Source: Candidatus Melainabacteria bacterium
GTDB taxonomy: Bacteria; Cyanobacteriota; Vampirovibrionia; Obscuribacterales; Obscuribacteraceae
Direction: 5' to 3'
Length of the DNA stretch: 64,000 nucleotides
Assembly: GCA_016212515.1 (NCBI GenBank)
Contig: JACRFZ010000115.1
Coordinates: 24,263 to 88,262 of the forward strand
Every line of letters begins with the position of its first letter. Positions within the stretch are counted from its first letter, which is position 1. The position numbers and the translations under genes were made by a program. Shown here in pieces: positions 43,755 to 52,703 of this stretch. The notes under the pieces were generated by a model. The model saw nothing but the letters and a program-made list of their open reading frames with translations. It was not told where the DNA came from and made no database searches.

Positions 43755-43943
43755 ATGTACTACCTGGGCTTTATGGCGACTTTCTTCCTACTTCTGGCGC
43801 CTCCCGCCGAAGCTTACATCGACGCTTGTACCGGCAGTTATCTGGTGCAGATGATTATCGGGGCAGTTTTAACGGTCTTGATGCCTCTGCAAAGGTGCTT
43901 GCGTAGAATTTCCGTGCGCAGGCGCCGCTCCGGTGATTCCTGA
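43755..43943 (+). CDS. Small membrane protein with YID-x-x-TGSYL motif
   Basis: The 62-residue protein has two hydrophobic helices (about residues 1-18 and 30-46), a YIDACTGSYLVQMI motif between them, and a basic tail (RCLRRISVRRRRSG). Small membrane proteins with YIDPGTGSYL-like motifs occur next to methyltransferase and polysaccharide genes in other bacteria, as I recall; their role is unknown. AGGGGGG upstream of the ATG is a strong site, and the stop overlaps the next start (TGATG), so it is translationally coupled to the methyltransferase. The usual Pro of the motif is Ala, and the following Gly is Cys. Confidence 0.65.
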   Translation: MYYLGFMATFFLLLAPPAEAYIDACTGSYLVQMIIGAVLTVLMPLQRCLRRISVRRRRSGDS

Positions 43944-45322
43944 TGGGTACGCCGCGCCGCTTTTCCTTCCGAGATCAAAGTGCCACGGTTTATCGCAAAG
44001 ACTCCAGTGTTTTTCGTTTCATCTCCCGGGATTACGAACCCACCTACAAACATTTGATGGAAAGCGGTTTGTACACTGAGCTGGTGCGCAAGGAACTACT
44101 GGTGGAACATGAGGAGACCACGGCGCCTACATTTGTCTCGGATCTCGATAACTGTGCTCGTGTCATCAAACCGGTGCGCATTCCCTTTGTATCTTATCCC
44201 TATGAGTGGTCCTTCAGCCAGCTCCAGGATGCGGCACTGCTCACTTTGAAGGTGCAGAAGTTGGCTCTGCAATACGGCATGACCCTCAAGGATGCCAATG
44301 CCTGGAACGTACAGTTTTGCCAGGGGAAACCGGTTTTTATCGATACCTCCAGCTTTGAGATGTACAAACCGGGTCGCCCCTGGGGGGCTTATGGTCAGTT
44401 CTGCCGCTTTTTCTTGATGCCTCTTGTGCTCATGGCTCGCCGCGAAATCAGACTGAACCGTCTTTTGCTAATTTATCCGGACGGCATCCCCTTAGATCTG
44501 GGTGTCAGCCTTCTGCCCTGGACGGTATGGACTGATCTCTCTCTGGCCGCTCACTTATTGGCTACGGCTGTGTCTCATGGTTTCTACAAAAGCAGCGGTA
44601 AGAAAAGCGATAGCGGCGTAAGTATTTCCGGTTCGGCTCTGCCCAATATTATTGAGCATCTAGAAGATACGGTGGCCGCTCTCAGACTGAAGGACAAGAA
44701 TTCGGTCTGGAGTGATTACTACAAAGACAATACTTACAGCGATAGAGCCTGTGCTTCCAAACAGAAAATCGTAGAGGACGTGCTCAGTGCCGGTGAGCGG
44801 AAAACAGTCTGGGATCTGGGTGCAAATACCGGGGTCTACAGCCGCATTGCCGCTCGCCATGCCAAGCATGTGCTCTCTATGGACTACGACGCACTGTGCG
44901 TGGAGCGTAACTACCGGGCGCTCAAGAGTGAAGCTGTCACCAATATCTTGCCTTTGCTCATGGACTGCGCTTCACCGTCTCCGGCCATCGGCTGGGCTTT
45001 GAGTGAAAGATTGAGCCTGCCCGATCGCGGTCCCTGCGATATGCTTCTGGCCCTGGCTTTGATTCACCATCTATCGGTGGGAAACAGCATCGACTTTGAG
45101 CAGGTCTCGGATTATTTTGCGGCCATGGCCAGGGAAGTGCTGGTGGAATTCGTGCCAAGGGAAGACGAGCAAGTGGTGCGGCTTATGAAACAGCGCACAA
45201 ACTATTGCCTGTCCTACACGAGGGAGAATTTTGAAAGGGCCTTCCTGCGCAATTTTAGACTGGTGGCGTGCTACCAGGTCGATGACAGCAATCGCACCCT
45301 CTATCATTTCGAGCGTTTGTGA
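43943..45322 (+). CDS. Kinase-like domain fused to SAM-dependent methyltransferase (NoeA-like)
   Basis: The 459-residue protein has an N-terminal half (about 1-240) with LKDANAWNVQFCQGKPVFID, which resembles the D-x-N and D positions (Asp117, Asn122, Asp134) of the catalytic loop of kinase-like small-molecule phosphotransferases. The C-terminal half (about 280-430) is a class I methyltransferase with VWDLGANTGVYSR and the later DMLLALALIHHL. This pairing is typical of NoeA-like proteins of surface glycan loci. Both joints of the operon are TGATG overlaps. It may modify a membrane-linked glycan or lipid; the actual substrate is unknown, and whether the kinase part is active cannot be told. Confidence 0.75.
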   Translation: MGTPRRFSFRDQSATVYRKDSSVFRFISRDYEPTYKHLMESGLYTELVRKELLVEHEETTAPTFVSDLDNCARVIKPVRIPFVSYPYEWSFSQLQDAALLTLKVQKLALQYGMTLKDANAWNVQFCQGKPVFIDTSSFEMYKPGRPWGAYGQFCRFFLMPLVLMARREIRLNRLLLIYPDGIPLDLGVSLLPWTVWTDLSLAAHLLATAVSHGFYKSSGKKSDSGVSISGSALPNIIEHLEDTVAALRLKDKNSVWSDYYKDNTYSDRACASKQKIVEDVLSAGERKTVWDLGANTGVYSRIAARHAKHVLSMDYDALCVERNYRALKSEAVTNILPLLMDCASPSPAIGWALSERLSLPDRGPCDMLLALALIHHLSVGNSIDFEQVSDYFAAMAREVLVEFVPREDEQVVRLMKQRTNYCLSYTRENFERAFLRNFRLVACYQVDDSNRTLYHFERL

Positions 45323-46974
45323 TGAGAGAAGAAGCTCTACTGAGTGAAGGAAGCACCAGGGCTGAAGGGCCCAGTCAACCCTGTCCGGCCGCCACCGGCG
45401 AGCGGCAGCGGCTTGCCGGTGGACTTGCCCTCTACCCTCTTTACTATGCGGTCCTGCCGGTGCTCATCTCTTTCAATGTGCGAGCCGCCAATTCCGTTCC
45501 CCTTTATAATTTGCTGCTGCCGTTTGCCGTCTGCCTGCTGCTCGGTCTCTCTGTTTTAGTTGTTTCGCGTATATTGCTTCGTGGCCGTCAGGAGAGTGCA
45601 CTTCTTGCATTTAGCATCATCAATGCTTTCTATGCCATCACTTATTTGTTGATCGCTTTCGAGTTTGCTCTAACGGTTTTTCATATCGGTCTTGCCGCTC
45701 ACCTGGCGCAGTACGCCCTGCTAGCTCTCTGGTTGGGGCTGCTGCTCACCGGTGTGGCTGCCGTTCTGAAGCCGGTGCTGGTATTGCCGGTAGTGCCGAC
45801 CCTGGCGTCCTCTGGGCGTTTTCTACTTGTCTTGCAGATACTGGTGCTGCTTTACCACGAGGGCAGTTACCAGTTGCTTGTGCGTCCGGCTGTTCAAGCC
45901 CGGCAGGCGCAGATAAGGCAGCAGGCCTGCTGCCGCTTAAACTCTACCCCTGCCATCACCGGCAGTCCGGATATCTATTACATTATTCTTGATGAAATGG
46001 CCGGTGCTTCGGTACTTTCCAGGGTCTTTGGCTACGATAATTCTTCTTTTCGCAGCCAGCTGGCTAAGAGAGGTTTTGTGGTAGCTAGTAGCAGCCGCAG
46101 TAATTTCCCCCTCACCCGGCTGTCTATTTCCTCCAGTCTCAATCTGTCCAATCTGGAGTTTCTGCCGGACCTGGCCGGTAGGGGCTCGGAAGACTACAGC
46201 GTTACCAATGACCTGCTTCAGAACAGCGTTGTCGCACGAATCCTATCCGAGCGGGGTTACAGCTATGTGCACATAGGATCGGAGATGCCCCCCACCGACT
46301 ATTCACCGTTTGCAAAGGTAAGCTTTCACCCTGATCTGGACGAATTTGCCATCAGGTTTATTGAATCTACTTCTTTGAGCTTTCTGCCCGACCTATCTCA
46401 GCGTCTGGCCGATAGTCGCAGACGTACCAGGCTGGCTTCGCTGCGGGCTCTGTCCGAGAGCGGAGCGGCGTCGCCTCGTTTCGTTTTCTGTCATATGCTT
46501 TCACCCCATGAACCCTTTATCTTCAATCACGACGGCAGCGGGCGAACGGCCATGATGCCCCTGCGCCGGGATGGACTTTGGGATGAAGCGGCTCGCCGGG
46601 CTTATGTGGAGCAGGTGCGATTTATGGAAGCGCGTATATTGATCTGCATCGACGACATTCTCAGGCAGTCGAAAGAGAGACCGATCATTATTTTGCAGGG
46701 AGATCACGGCACCTATGCCGAAGACGAGTTGGCGAGAGAGAACCCCAGAGAGGCTTTGTTTCAGGAGCGATACGACATACTTAATGCCTACCTGGTGCCC
46801 GAGCGTATTAAGCCTTCCATCTACAGTAGTATCAGTCCGGTGAATAGCTTTCGCCTTATATTTAGTCAGTTCGGTTACGATTTGCCGCTATTGCCGGACC
46901 GCTGCTTCTATTCCACCTATGGGCGTCCTTTCAAGATTCGCGATGTGACGGAGCGGGTGCTGCGTCGTGACTGA
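45322..46974 (+). CDS. Membrane protein with sulfatase/alkaline phosphatase-superfamily domain
   Basis: The 550-residue protein has a membrane part of about five helices (about residues 30-190) and an extracytoplasmic domain of the LTA-synthase/sulfatase type. Visible motifs are DIYYIILDEMAG (first metal site), SNFPLTRLSISSSLNL (nucleophile region), CHMLSPHEPFIF and LQGDHGTYAEDE (second metal site). It probably adds or removes phosphate-linked groups at the membrane surface. The ATG overlaps the methyltransferase stop (TGATG), so all three genes are translationally coupled. The family includes phosphoglycerol and phosphoethanolamine transferases; the donor cannot be told. Confidence 0.8.
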   Translation: MREEALLSEGSTRAEGPSQPCPAATGERQRLAGGLALYPLYYAVLPVLISFNVRAANSVPLYNLLLPFAVCLLLGLSVLVVSRILLRGRQESALLAFSIINAFYAITYLLIAFEFALTVFHIGLAAHLAQYALLALWLGLLLTGVAAVLKPVLVLPVVPTLASSGRFLLVLQILVLLYHEGSYQLLVRPAVQARQAQIRQQACCRLNSTPAITGSPDIYYIILDEMAGASVLSRVFGYDNSSFRSQLAKRGFVVASSSRSNFPLTRLSISSSLNLSNLEFLPDLAGRGSEDYSVTNDLLQNSVVARILSERGYSYVHIGSEMPPTDYSPFAKVSFHPDLDEFAIRFIESTSLSFLPDLSQRLADSRRRTRLASLRALSESGAASPRFVFCHMLSPHEPFIFNHDGSGRTAMMPLRRDGLWDEAARRAYVEQVRFMEARILICIDDILRQSKERPIIILQGDHGTYAEDELARENPREALFQERYDILNAYLVPERIKPSIYSSISPVNSFRLIFSQFGYDLPLLPDRCFYSTYGRPFKIRDVTERVLRRD

Positions 46975-47214
46975 TATGTTGTTGGGACTTTTCCGGTTGT
47001 CAGCGGTACTATCGTTGTGCTTCCATGCTTTCTCGCCCCTCGTGTACGAAACCTCACTGTCACGGGCAGGAGCTGCTTCCTGCTAACCGGCCTGGCGGCG
47101 AACAAGTCGGAATAATCCTTGATTACCATTTGTAAGGGGAGGGGCCGTCTCCACGATCTCCATACTTACCTGTGGGATAATATTGTGTTGTAGTCTTTGA
47201 AGGCAGAGGTAGAA

Positions 47215-49149
47215 ATGGTCCCTTCCGGAGTCGATGGAACTAGTCCGAACCTCTTTCAGGCAGTGGTCGATGGGCTGTCCGATGCCCTTACCGTCGTGGA
47301 TGCCAATGGCTGCATAATTTTCTGGAACAATGCCGCTTGTCAGCTCTTTGGATTTACTGCCGACGAAGTACTTCATCGACCGCTGTCGATAATTTCTTCT
47401 CTGGATCGAGATGATGGCTTCAGGGCTATATGGCATCGTCTTTCGAGCCATGAAAAAGTGAGTGCAGTGCAGTCCACGCGCCTTCATAAAGACGGCCGGT
47501 CTTTGCCTGTTACTATCAGCTATTCTCCTGTCTTCCATCCCCATGGAGTTTTGCACAGTATTTGTTTGATGTTCCAGACAAGTACGGCCGACACCCTGGA
47601 AGAACGCTTCCGCCTGGTGGTGGAAGCCGCTCCTAACGGCATGATTTTGGTCGATCAGGCGGGCGAAGTTGTGCTTGTTAATTCTCAGGTGGAGAAGATG
47701 TTTGGTTATCCACAGGAAGAATTGGTCGGGCGTCCTATCGAAGTGCTGGTGCCGGAGCGTTACAGGGCGGCCCACCCCGGGCACCGCGCCGGCTTTGCCG
47801 CCTCACCGAAGGTGAGAATGATGGGCTCCGGCCGCGAGTTATTTGCCCTGCGCAAAGATGGCTCGGAGTTTCCGGTGGAAATAGGTTTGAATCCGATTAC
47901 CAATAGCACGGGAACCTTTGTCTTGGCCTCAGTCATTGATATTTCCGAGCGAAAGCGTTCGGAGGAGTTGGTAAAGTCTCGCGATGAAGCTCTTGCCTTG
48001 TCTCGTCTCAAGTCGGCCTTTATTGCCAATATTTCCCACGAATTGCGCACTCCCCTGAGCGGTATCATCGGTATGAACCAATTGTTGAGGCAAATGCCGT
48101 TAACTATTGAGCAGCGAGAGCTTGCTGATTCCATTGCCGATTCGGCCGCTTCCCTTCTGACCATAGTCAATGATGTTCTGGATCTGGCGAAAATAGAGTC
48201 CGGCAAGCTTACCCTCAACGCCTCCCCTATCAGTGTCATGTCCATAGTGCGTGATTCGGCTCGCACCCTTTCTGAAGCTGCTCGCGCCAAGCACCTCAAA
48301 CTCTTGACCAATATCGACTATTCCATCCCCGATTATCTGCTTGGTGATCCGGAGCGCATTCGTCAGGTTCTGGTCAATCTTTTGGGAAATGCCGTTAAGT
48401 TCACACCTAAAGGTCAGGTGAGTGTGGAGGCCATACTGGAGAATGAAGAGAGCGACCTTGTGCAGGTTCGTTTTACCGTGCGAGACACTGGTATAGGTAT
48501 TGAGAAAGACAAGATTGAAGCGCTTTTCAGGCCGTTCTCTCAGTTGGATGACAGTCCAACCCGTCGCTATGGCGGCACTGGTTTAGGACTGAGCATCTCC
48601 AAAACCATTGTCGAGACTATGGATGGTGAAATCGGAGTGGATAGCGAAAAGGGTGTCGGCTCTACCTTCTGGTTTGTGTTGCCATTGCGCCGCATGCCTG
48701 GTGGTACGGCTGCGGCGAGCGAGTTTGTAACTTTGCCTCCGCCGGCAGTGGCAGCACCGCCCCCCAGCCCCGAATTGACAGGGCGCCTGGTTCTGGTGGT
48801 AGAAGATAGTCCTTTGCTACGAATGATGGCTCAAAAGCAGCTTGAAAAGCTGGGAGTGCGCTCTGTTTCTGCCGCTACCGGTCTTGAGGCTGTGGAATTG
48901 TTGAGAGCCAATAGCTATGACTTGATTTTGATGGATTTGAACATTCCCGAGATTGATGGTCTTGAAGTGACCCGGCAAGTTCGTGTTATGGAATTGCCTC
49001 TGGCCAAGCATACTCCAATTATTGCCATGACGGCAGCGGCTATGAAAGGCGATCTCGACCGCTGCCTGGAGGCCGGCATGGATGATTACTTGCCCAAGCC
49101 CGTGCTTCTGGAGGATCTGGAGGCCAAGCTGAAACAGTGGTTGCGATGA
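47215..49149 (+). CDS. Hybrid sensor histidine kinase (PAS-PAS-HK-REC)
   Basis: The 644-residue cytosolic protein has two PAS domains (about residues 5-120 and 127-245), a HisKA domain with FIANISHELRTPLSGI (His275), an ATPase domain (LVNLLGNAVKF, RDTGIGIEKD, GGTGLGLSISK) and a receiver domain with Asp574 in LILMDLNIPEIDG. There is no membrane segment, so the signal is cytosolic. AGAGG before ATG 47215 favours this start over TTG at 47197. All catalytic residues are intact. No response regulator lies next to it; a phosphotransfer partner elsewhere is expected. Confidence 0.93.
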   Translation: MVPSGVDGTSPNLFQAVVDGLSDALTVVDANGCIIFWNNAACQLFGFTADEVLHRPLSIISSLDRDDGFRAIWHRLSSHEKVSAVQSTRLHKDGRSLPVTISYSPVFHPHGVLHSICLMFQTSTADTLEERFRLVVEAAPNGMILVDQAGEVVLVNSQVEKMFGYPQEELVGRPIEVLVPERYRAAHPGHRAGFAASPKVRMMGSGRELFALRKDGSEFPVEIGLNPITNSTGTFVLASVIDISERKRSEELVKSRDEALALSRLKSAFIANISHELRTPLSGIIGMNQLLRQMPLTIEQRELADSIADSAASLLTIVNDVLDLAKIESGKLTLNASPISVMSIVRDSARTLSEAARAKHLKLLTNIDYSIPDYLLGDPERIRQVLVNLLGNAVKFTPKGQVSVEAILENEESDLVQVRFTVRDTGIGIEKDKIEALFRPFSQLDDSPTRRYGGTGLGLSISKTIVETMDGEIGVDSEKGVGSTFWFVLPLRRMPGGTAAASEFVTLPPPAVAAPPPSPELTGRLVLVVEDSPLLRMMAQKQLEKLGVRSVSAATGLEAVELLRANSYDLILMDLNIPEIDGLEVTRQVRVMELPLAKHTPIIAMTAAAMKGDLDRCLEAGMDDYLPKPVLLEDLEAKLKQWLR

Positions 49150-49217
49150 GCTTTCCGCGAGATTGCCTGGCCGCGTGTCGTGCTGCCGCAAGAGTTCCAT
49201 TTTCTTTGCTTGTGTCT

Positions 49218-50588
49218 TTAGTGGTGCAAGCCGAATACAAAATAGACCAGGCACATGACAGCCAGGATTATGGAGCCGCCTTTCAGTTCGCCGGCCCGAC
49301 CGGTTAGCAGTTTCATGAGGGCATAGAGCACAAGTCCGGCCGTCAGCCCGTTGGCGATGCTATAGGTGAAGATCATCATGGCGATGGTGGCAAAGGCTGG
49401 AAAGGCTTCCGTGGCATCCTCCACGTCAATCTCCTTGACGGAATTGAGCATCATCAAGCCCACGCAGACAAGCGCCGGTCCATAGGCATACTTCAAGTGT
49501 TGCAGGGGTTCTAGGAGCGGAATGAAGAAGAAGGAGACCAGAAAGAGTAAGCCGGTGACAATGGCTGCCAGTCCGGTTCTGGCGCCTTCTCTTATTCCGG
49601 CTGCCGATTCGATGAAGGCACCGCTGGTGGAGGATCCGACGGCGGCTGAGAACATGCATGAAAGCGCATCGACAATCATGGGTTTTTCCACTTCCACTAG
49701 ATTGCCGTCTTTGTCAAGCATGCCGCAATTGGCTCCTACACCAACTATGGTCGAAAGTGTGTCAAGGAAACTCATGAGGAAAAGGGTCAGTAAGATGGGC
49801 AGGAAAGTTAGCTTCAGGCAGTCGCTTACATCCATTTTCATAAAGATGGGGGCGATGCTGTAGTCGCCGGTAAAGGGCAGTGAGAATATGGCTTTGGGTG
49901 CTTCGCCCACGCCCAGCAGGTAGCCGAGTATTGCACTGCCGGCGATACCAATGAGCATGGCTCCCCTGACCTTGCGGCAGAGCAAGGTGGCCGTGAGAAC
50001 GGTTCCGAAGACGGCAATCAAAACTTTCATATCGTGCAAGTTGCCGATTTTAAGGGGCACGGGCGGATTACCCAGTTTGATGCCGTCCGGCATAAGCAGG
50101 GCTTGGGCCGGCATGCCCTGCACGGCGCTTTCGACGATGCCGGTTTCGTAGAGCCCAATCAGGGCTAGAAACATGCCGATGCCGGCCGCGAAGCTGTGCT
50201 TCATAGAAAGAGAAATGGAATTGGCCAGCCAGGGGCGGATCTTAAAGAGGGCCATGGCCAGAAAGAGGAGACCTGAGATGAAGACGGCTCCCAAACGCTG
50301 TTGCCAGCCAATGCCCAGGGCGGCAAGACCAAAGGCAATGAAGGCATTTTCGCCCATGTAAGGCGCTACCGCCAGGGGGCGATTGGCGAAGAAGCCCATG
50401 AGCAGGCATCCGAAAACAGCGGTGCTGATGGTGGCCACTGTACTCGGTCCAATCGGAATACCGGCAAAAGCCAGGATAGCCGGATTGACGACTATGATGT
50501 AAGCCATGGTCATAAAGGTGGTCAGTCCGCCCAGGATCTCTGTTTTCACAGAAGTGCCCCGGGCGCTTAACTGGAAGAATTTTTCCAT
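49218..50588 (-). CDS. NCS2-family purine permease (AzgA/PbuG-like)
   Basis: The 456-residue protein has about 12-14 membrane helices and the N-terminal family pattern GTSVKTEILGGLTTFMTMAY, then AYMGENAFIAF. AzgA-like proteins take up hypoxanthine, guanine or adenine by proton symport. A substrate site signature (GSSTSGAFIESAAGI) is present. GAGG precedes the ATG. No purine riboswitch is visible upstream in the 63-bp gap. It could feed salvage that complements the purine operon at the left end. Confidence 0.9.
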   Translation of the reverse strand: MEKFFQLSARGTSVKTEILGGLTTFMTMAYIIVVNPAILAFAGIPIGPSTVATISTAVFGCLLMGFFANRPLAVAPYMGENAFIAFGLAALGIGWQQRLGAVFISGLLFLAMALFKIRPWLANSISLSMKHSFAAGIGMFLALIGLYETGIVESAVQGMPAQALLMPDGIKLGNPPVPLKIGNLHDMKVLIAVFGTVLTATLLCRKVRGAMLIGIAGSAILGYLLGVGEAPKAIFSLPFTGDYSIAPIFMKMDVSDCLKLTFLPILLTLFLMSFLDTLSTIVGVGANCGMLDKDGNLVEVEKPMIVDALSCMFSAAVGSSTSGAFIESAAGIREGARTGLAAIVTGLLFLVSFFFIPLLEPLQHLKYAYGPALVCVGLMMLNSVKEIDVEDATEAFPAFATIAMMIFTYSIANGLTAGLVLYALMKLLTGRAGELKGGSIILAVMCLVYFVFGLHH

Positions 50589-50651
50589 GACCTCAGCCTT
50601 TCAGTTGCCGGTGCTAATGGATGCCGCCGATTTTTATAACTGTTCGTTCAA

Positions 50652-51665
50652 TTAGATCAGTTCGCCGGCTCGGGCCCATTCTACTTCGTTGGCAATGCCC
50701 TTCTTAAGGGCGGTGCGGGGGATGAAGCCTGTGGTCTGCACAAATTTGTCGATGGAACAGGTGGTCTCGGTGGCCAGCTTTTCGATTTGCTCGGGGGTGA
50801 CCGGGGCTTTGCCGGGCATGAAGGTCTTGGCTATGCCGGCGCCGATTTTAAGAAGTCCTTCCGGTACCGAGGCAAATTTCTTGGTGACACCAAGCACTTC
50901 GGCGATGGTATCTACCAGTTCTTTGGTGGAAACAGGACTGGGATTAGCTATGTTGTATATGTTGAACCCAGCCGGTGCCTTGGCTTCGGCCAGCAAGATG
51001 GCGTCGGCGAGGTCCTGGCAGTAGATCAGGCTCTTGGGCGTGACACCGCCTGAAACGTGTACGTATTCTTCTTTCTGAATTTGTTTGATCAAGGAAAGCA
51101 TATTGCCCCGGTCGCCTTCCCCGAATACAAGAGAGGGGCGCAGCACGATCACTCTCGGTATGCGTCCGTTCAGAGATTGCAAATAGTTTTCGCTTGTTAC
51201 CTTTGATACTGCATATGGTGTTTTGGCCTGAGGCGGGGTCGACTCTTCTATATTTTTGAAGGGTCCTTTGCCGTAAACGGCCGAGGTGGAAAGAAAGATC
51301 AAAGTTCTGACGCCGGTGGCCATACAGGCTTCAGCCAGAAGCTGGGTGGCGCGTACATTCACCACTTCGTATTCCTGATAAGCGGCCCCTTCGTTATGCA
51401 CCAGACCGGCACAATGGATGACTGTATCGCAGTCTTTGGTGAGGGCTTGCATTTCCTGGGCACCCACCCGGGTGAAGTCGGCTTGCTCGAATTCCACCAT
51501 GGTGATGTCCATAGCTTTGCCAAGCTTGGCGCGGGCTGCCAGTCTGTCTCTAACCTGGGTCTTGAGGAGGGAGCCCTTTCGCTCCAAAAGCTTGCTCAAT
51601 ACTGCTGAGCCAATCATGCCGCTGCCGCCGGTTACCAGGATTTTTTTTAAGCCGCCCGAAGTCAT
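50652..51665 (-). CDS. NAD(P)-dependent epimerase/dehydratase (extended SDR)
   Basis: The 337-residue protein has the Rossmann motif KKILVTGGSGMIGSAV, an active-site Ser in FLSTSAVYG and the Y-x-x-x-K motif YAVSKVTSE, all intact. The substrate is likely a nucleotide sugar or a related small molecule. It lies 109 bp downstream of a glycosyltransferase on the same strand, which suggests a surface glycan. The family cannot be resolved further (sterol-dehydrogenase-like forms have the same core). Confidence 0.85.
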   Translation of the reverse strand: MTSGGLKKILVTGGSGMIGSAVLSKLLERKGSLLKTQVRDRLAARAKLGKAMDITMVEFEQADFTRVGAQEMQALTKDCDTVIHCAGLVHNEGAAYQEYEVVNVRATQLLAEACMATGVRTLIFLSTSAVYGKGPFKNIEESTPPQAKTPYAVSKVTSENYLQSLNGRIPRVIVLRPSLVFGEGDRGNMLSLIKQIQKEEYVHVSGGVTPKSLIYCQDLADAILLAEAKAPAGFNIYNIANPSPVSTKELVDTIAEVLGVTKKFASVPEGLLKIGAGIAKTFMPGKAPVTPEQIEKLATETTCSIDKFVQTTGFIPRTALKKGIANEVEWARAGELI

Positions 51666-51774
51666 ATTTTGCTGCCAGTTACCTTTTTTTGATTGCCGAC
51701 CGAATTTTGAATTAGTTTGGGTAGTCTATTTTCTCTGTCTATTTTGAATTATGCCCGGCTATGCAGATATCAGC

Positions 51775-52686
51775 CTATAGGGAACGCTCTTTAATGAGCA
51801 TTCCTTTCAGCACGTTGACAACAATAAAGATTGCCGCCCTCATCCAGATGGCAGCATACACCAGGAAATTGAATGGGGCCCAGTAGTTTTTTGCCAAGTG
51901 TTTCCTGTAGAAAACTTCCATGCCTTTGTGAAGGTTTATGGTGGTCCCCACCGGCCGTTTGCGGCTGGCCGCTCCGTGAATGTGGAAAACCGAGGCGGTC
52001 GGAATATACATGACACGGTAGCCAGCTTCTTTCACACGCCAGCACCAGTCTATGTCTTCGCCAAACATAAAGATGTCTTCATCGAGCAGCCCAATTTTGT
52101 CGATCACTTGGCGACGCAGCATCATACAGGAGCCGGAAAGGGCGTCCACATCAAGAAACTGGTCCGGGTCGGCAAAAGTCATGTTGTAACGGGACACGGC
52201 CGGGTGATTGGGGAAGAGCTTGGAGAGGTAGGTGAGTCGGAAGAAGGAGGCCTGCACCGAGGGAAAGGCCCGGCGGCAGGCCAATTGCAGGCTCCCGTCC
52301 GGGTTGAGTACCCGTGGTCCGACGGCGCCCACTTCCGGATGGTCGTCAAGGTACTTGTACATGGTGGAAATGGCGTCCTTGACCGAGACGGAGTCGGGAT
52401 TGAGGAGCAAAACATTGCGGCCCCGGGCTATTTCAATGGCCTGGTTGCAGCCCCGGGAAAAACCGGCGTTGTCTTTGTTTTCGATGAGGCGCACGAAGGG
52501 ATACTTCTCTTTCAGCATGGGTACTGATTCGTCGCCGGAATTGTTGTCCACCACTATTAGTTCGAAAGTATCGTACTGAGGGTCTTCCTTCAGGGAGTCG
52601 AGACAACGGGCCAGAAGCAAGGGGGTCTTCCAGTTGACGATGACTATGCTGACGTTGAATTCGTAGGCCTTTTCGCCTGCACTCAC
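51775..52686 (-). CDS. Glycosyltransferase family 2
   Basis: The 303-residue protein has the GT-A fold of the rhamnosyltransferase type: VSIVIVNWKTPLLLARCL, then ELIVVDNNSGDES (nucleotide binding), LLNPDSV (the D-x-D position), SGSCMMLRRQVI and FMFGEDIDWCWRVKEAGY (catalytic-base segment). A hydrophobic C-terminal helix probably anchors it to the membrane. It starts with GTG, 17 bp downstream of the mutase gene stop, so both may be co-transcribed although unrelated in function. Acceptor unknown. Confidence 0.9.
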   Translation of the reverse strand: MSAGEKAYEFNVSIVIVNWKTPLLLARCLDSLKEDPQYDTFELIVVDNNSGDESVPMLKEKYPFVRLIENKDNAGFSRGCNQAIEIARGRNVLLLNPDSVSVKDAISTMYKYLDDHPEVGAVGPRVLNPDGSLQLACRRAFPSVQASFFRLTYLSKLFPNHPAVSRYNMTFADPDQFLDVDALSGSCMMLRRQVIDKIGLLDEDIFMFGEDIDWCWRVKEAGYRVMYIPTASVFHIHGAASRKRPVGTTINLHKGMEVFYRKHLAKNYWAPFNFLVYAAIWMRAAIFIVVNVLKGMLIKERSL

Positions 52687-52703
52687 TTTCGGCTTGCCTC
52701 TAT

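Noticed and set aside
50589..50651. Purine riboswitch upstream of the AzgA-type permease
   Set aside because: The 63-bp gap is too short and shows no three-way junction pattern.
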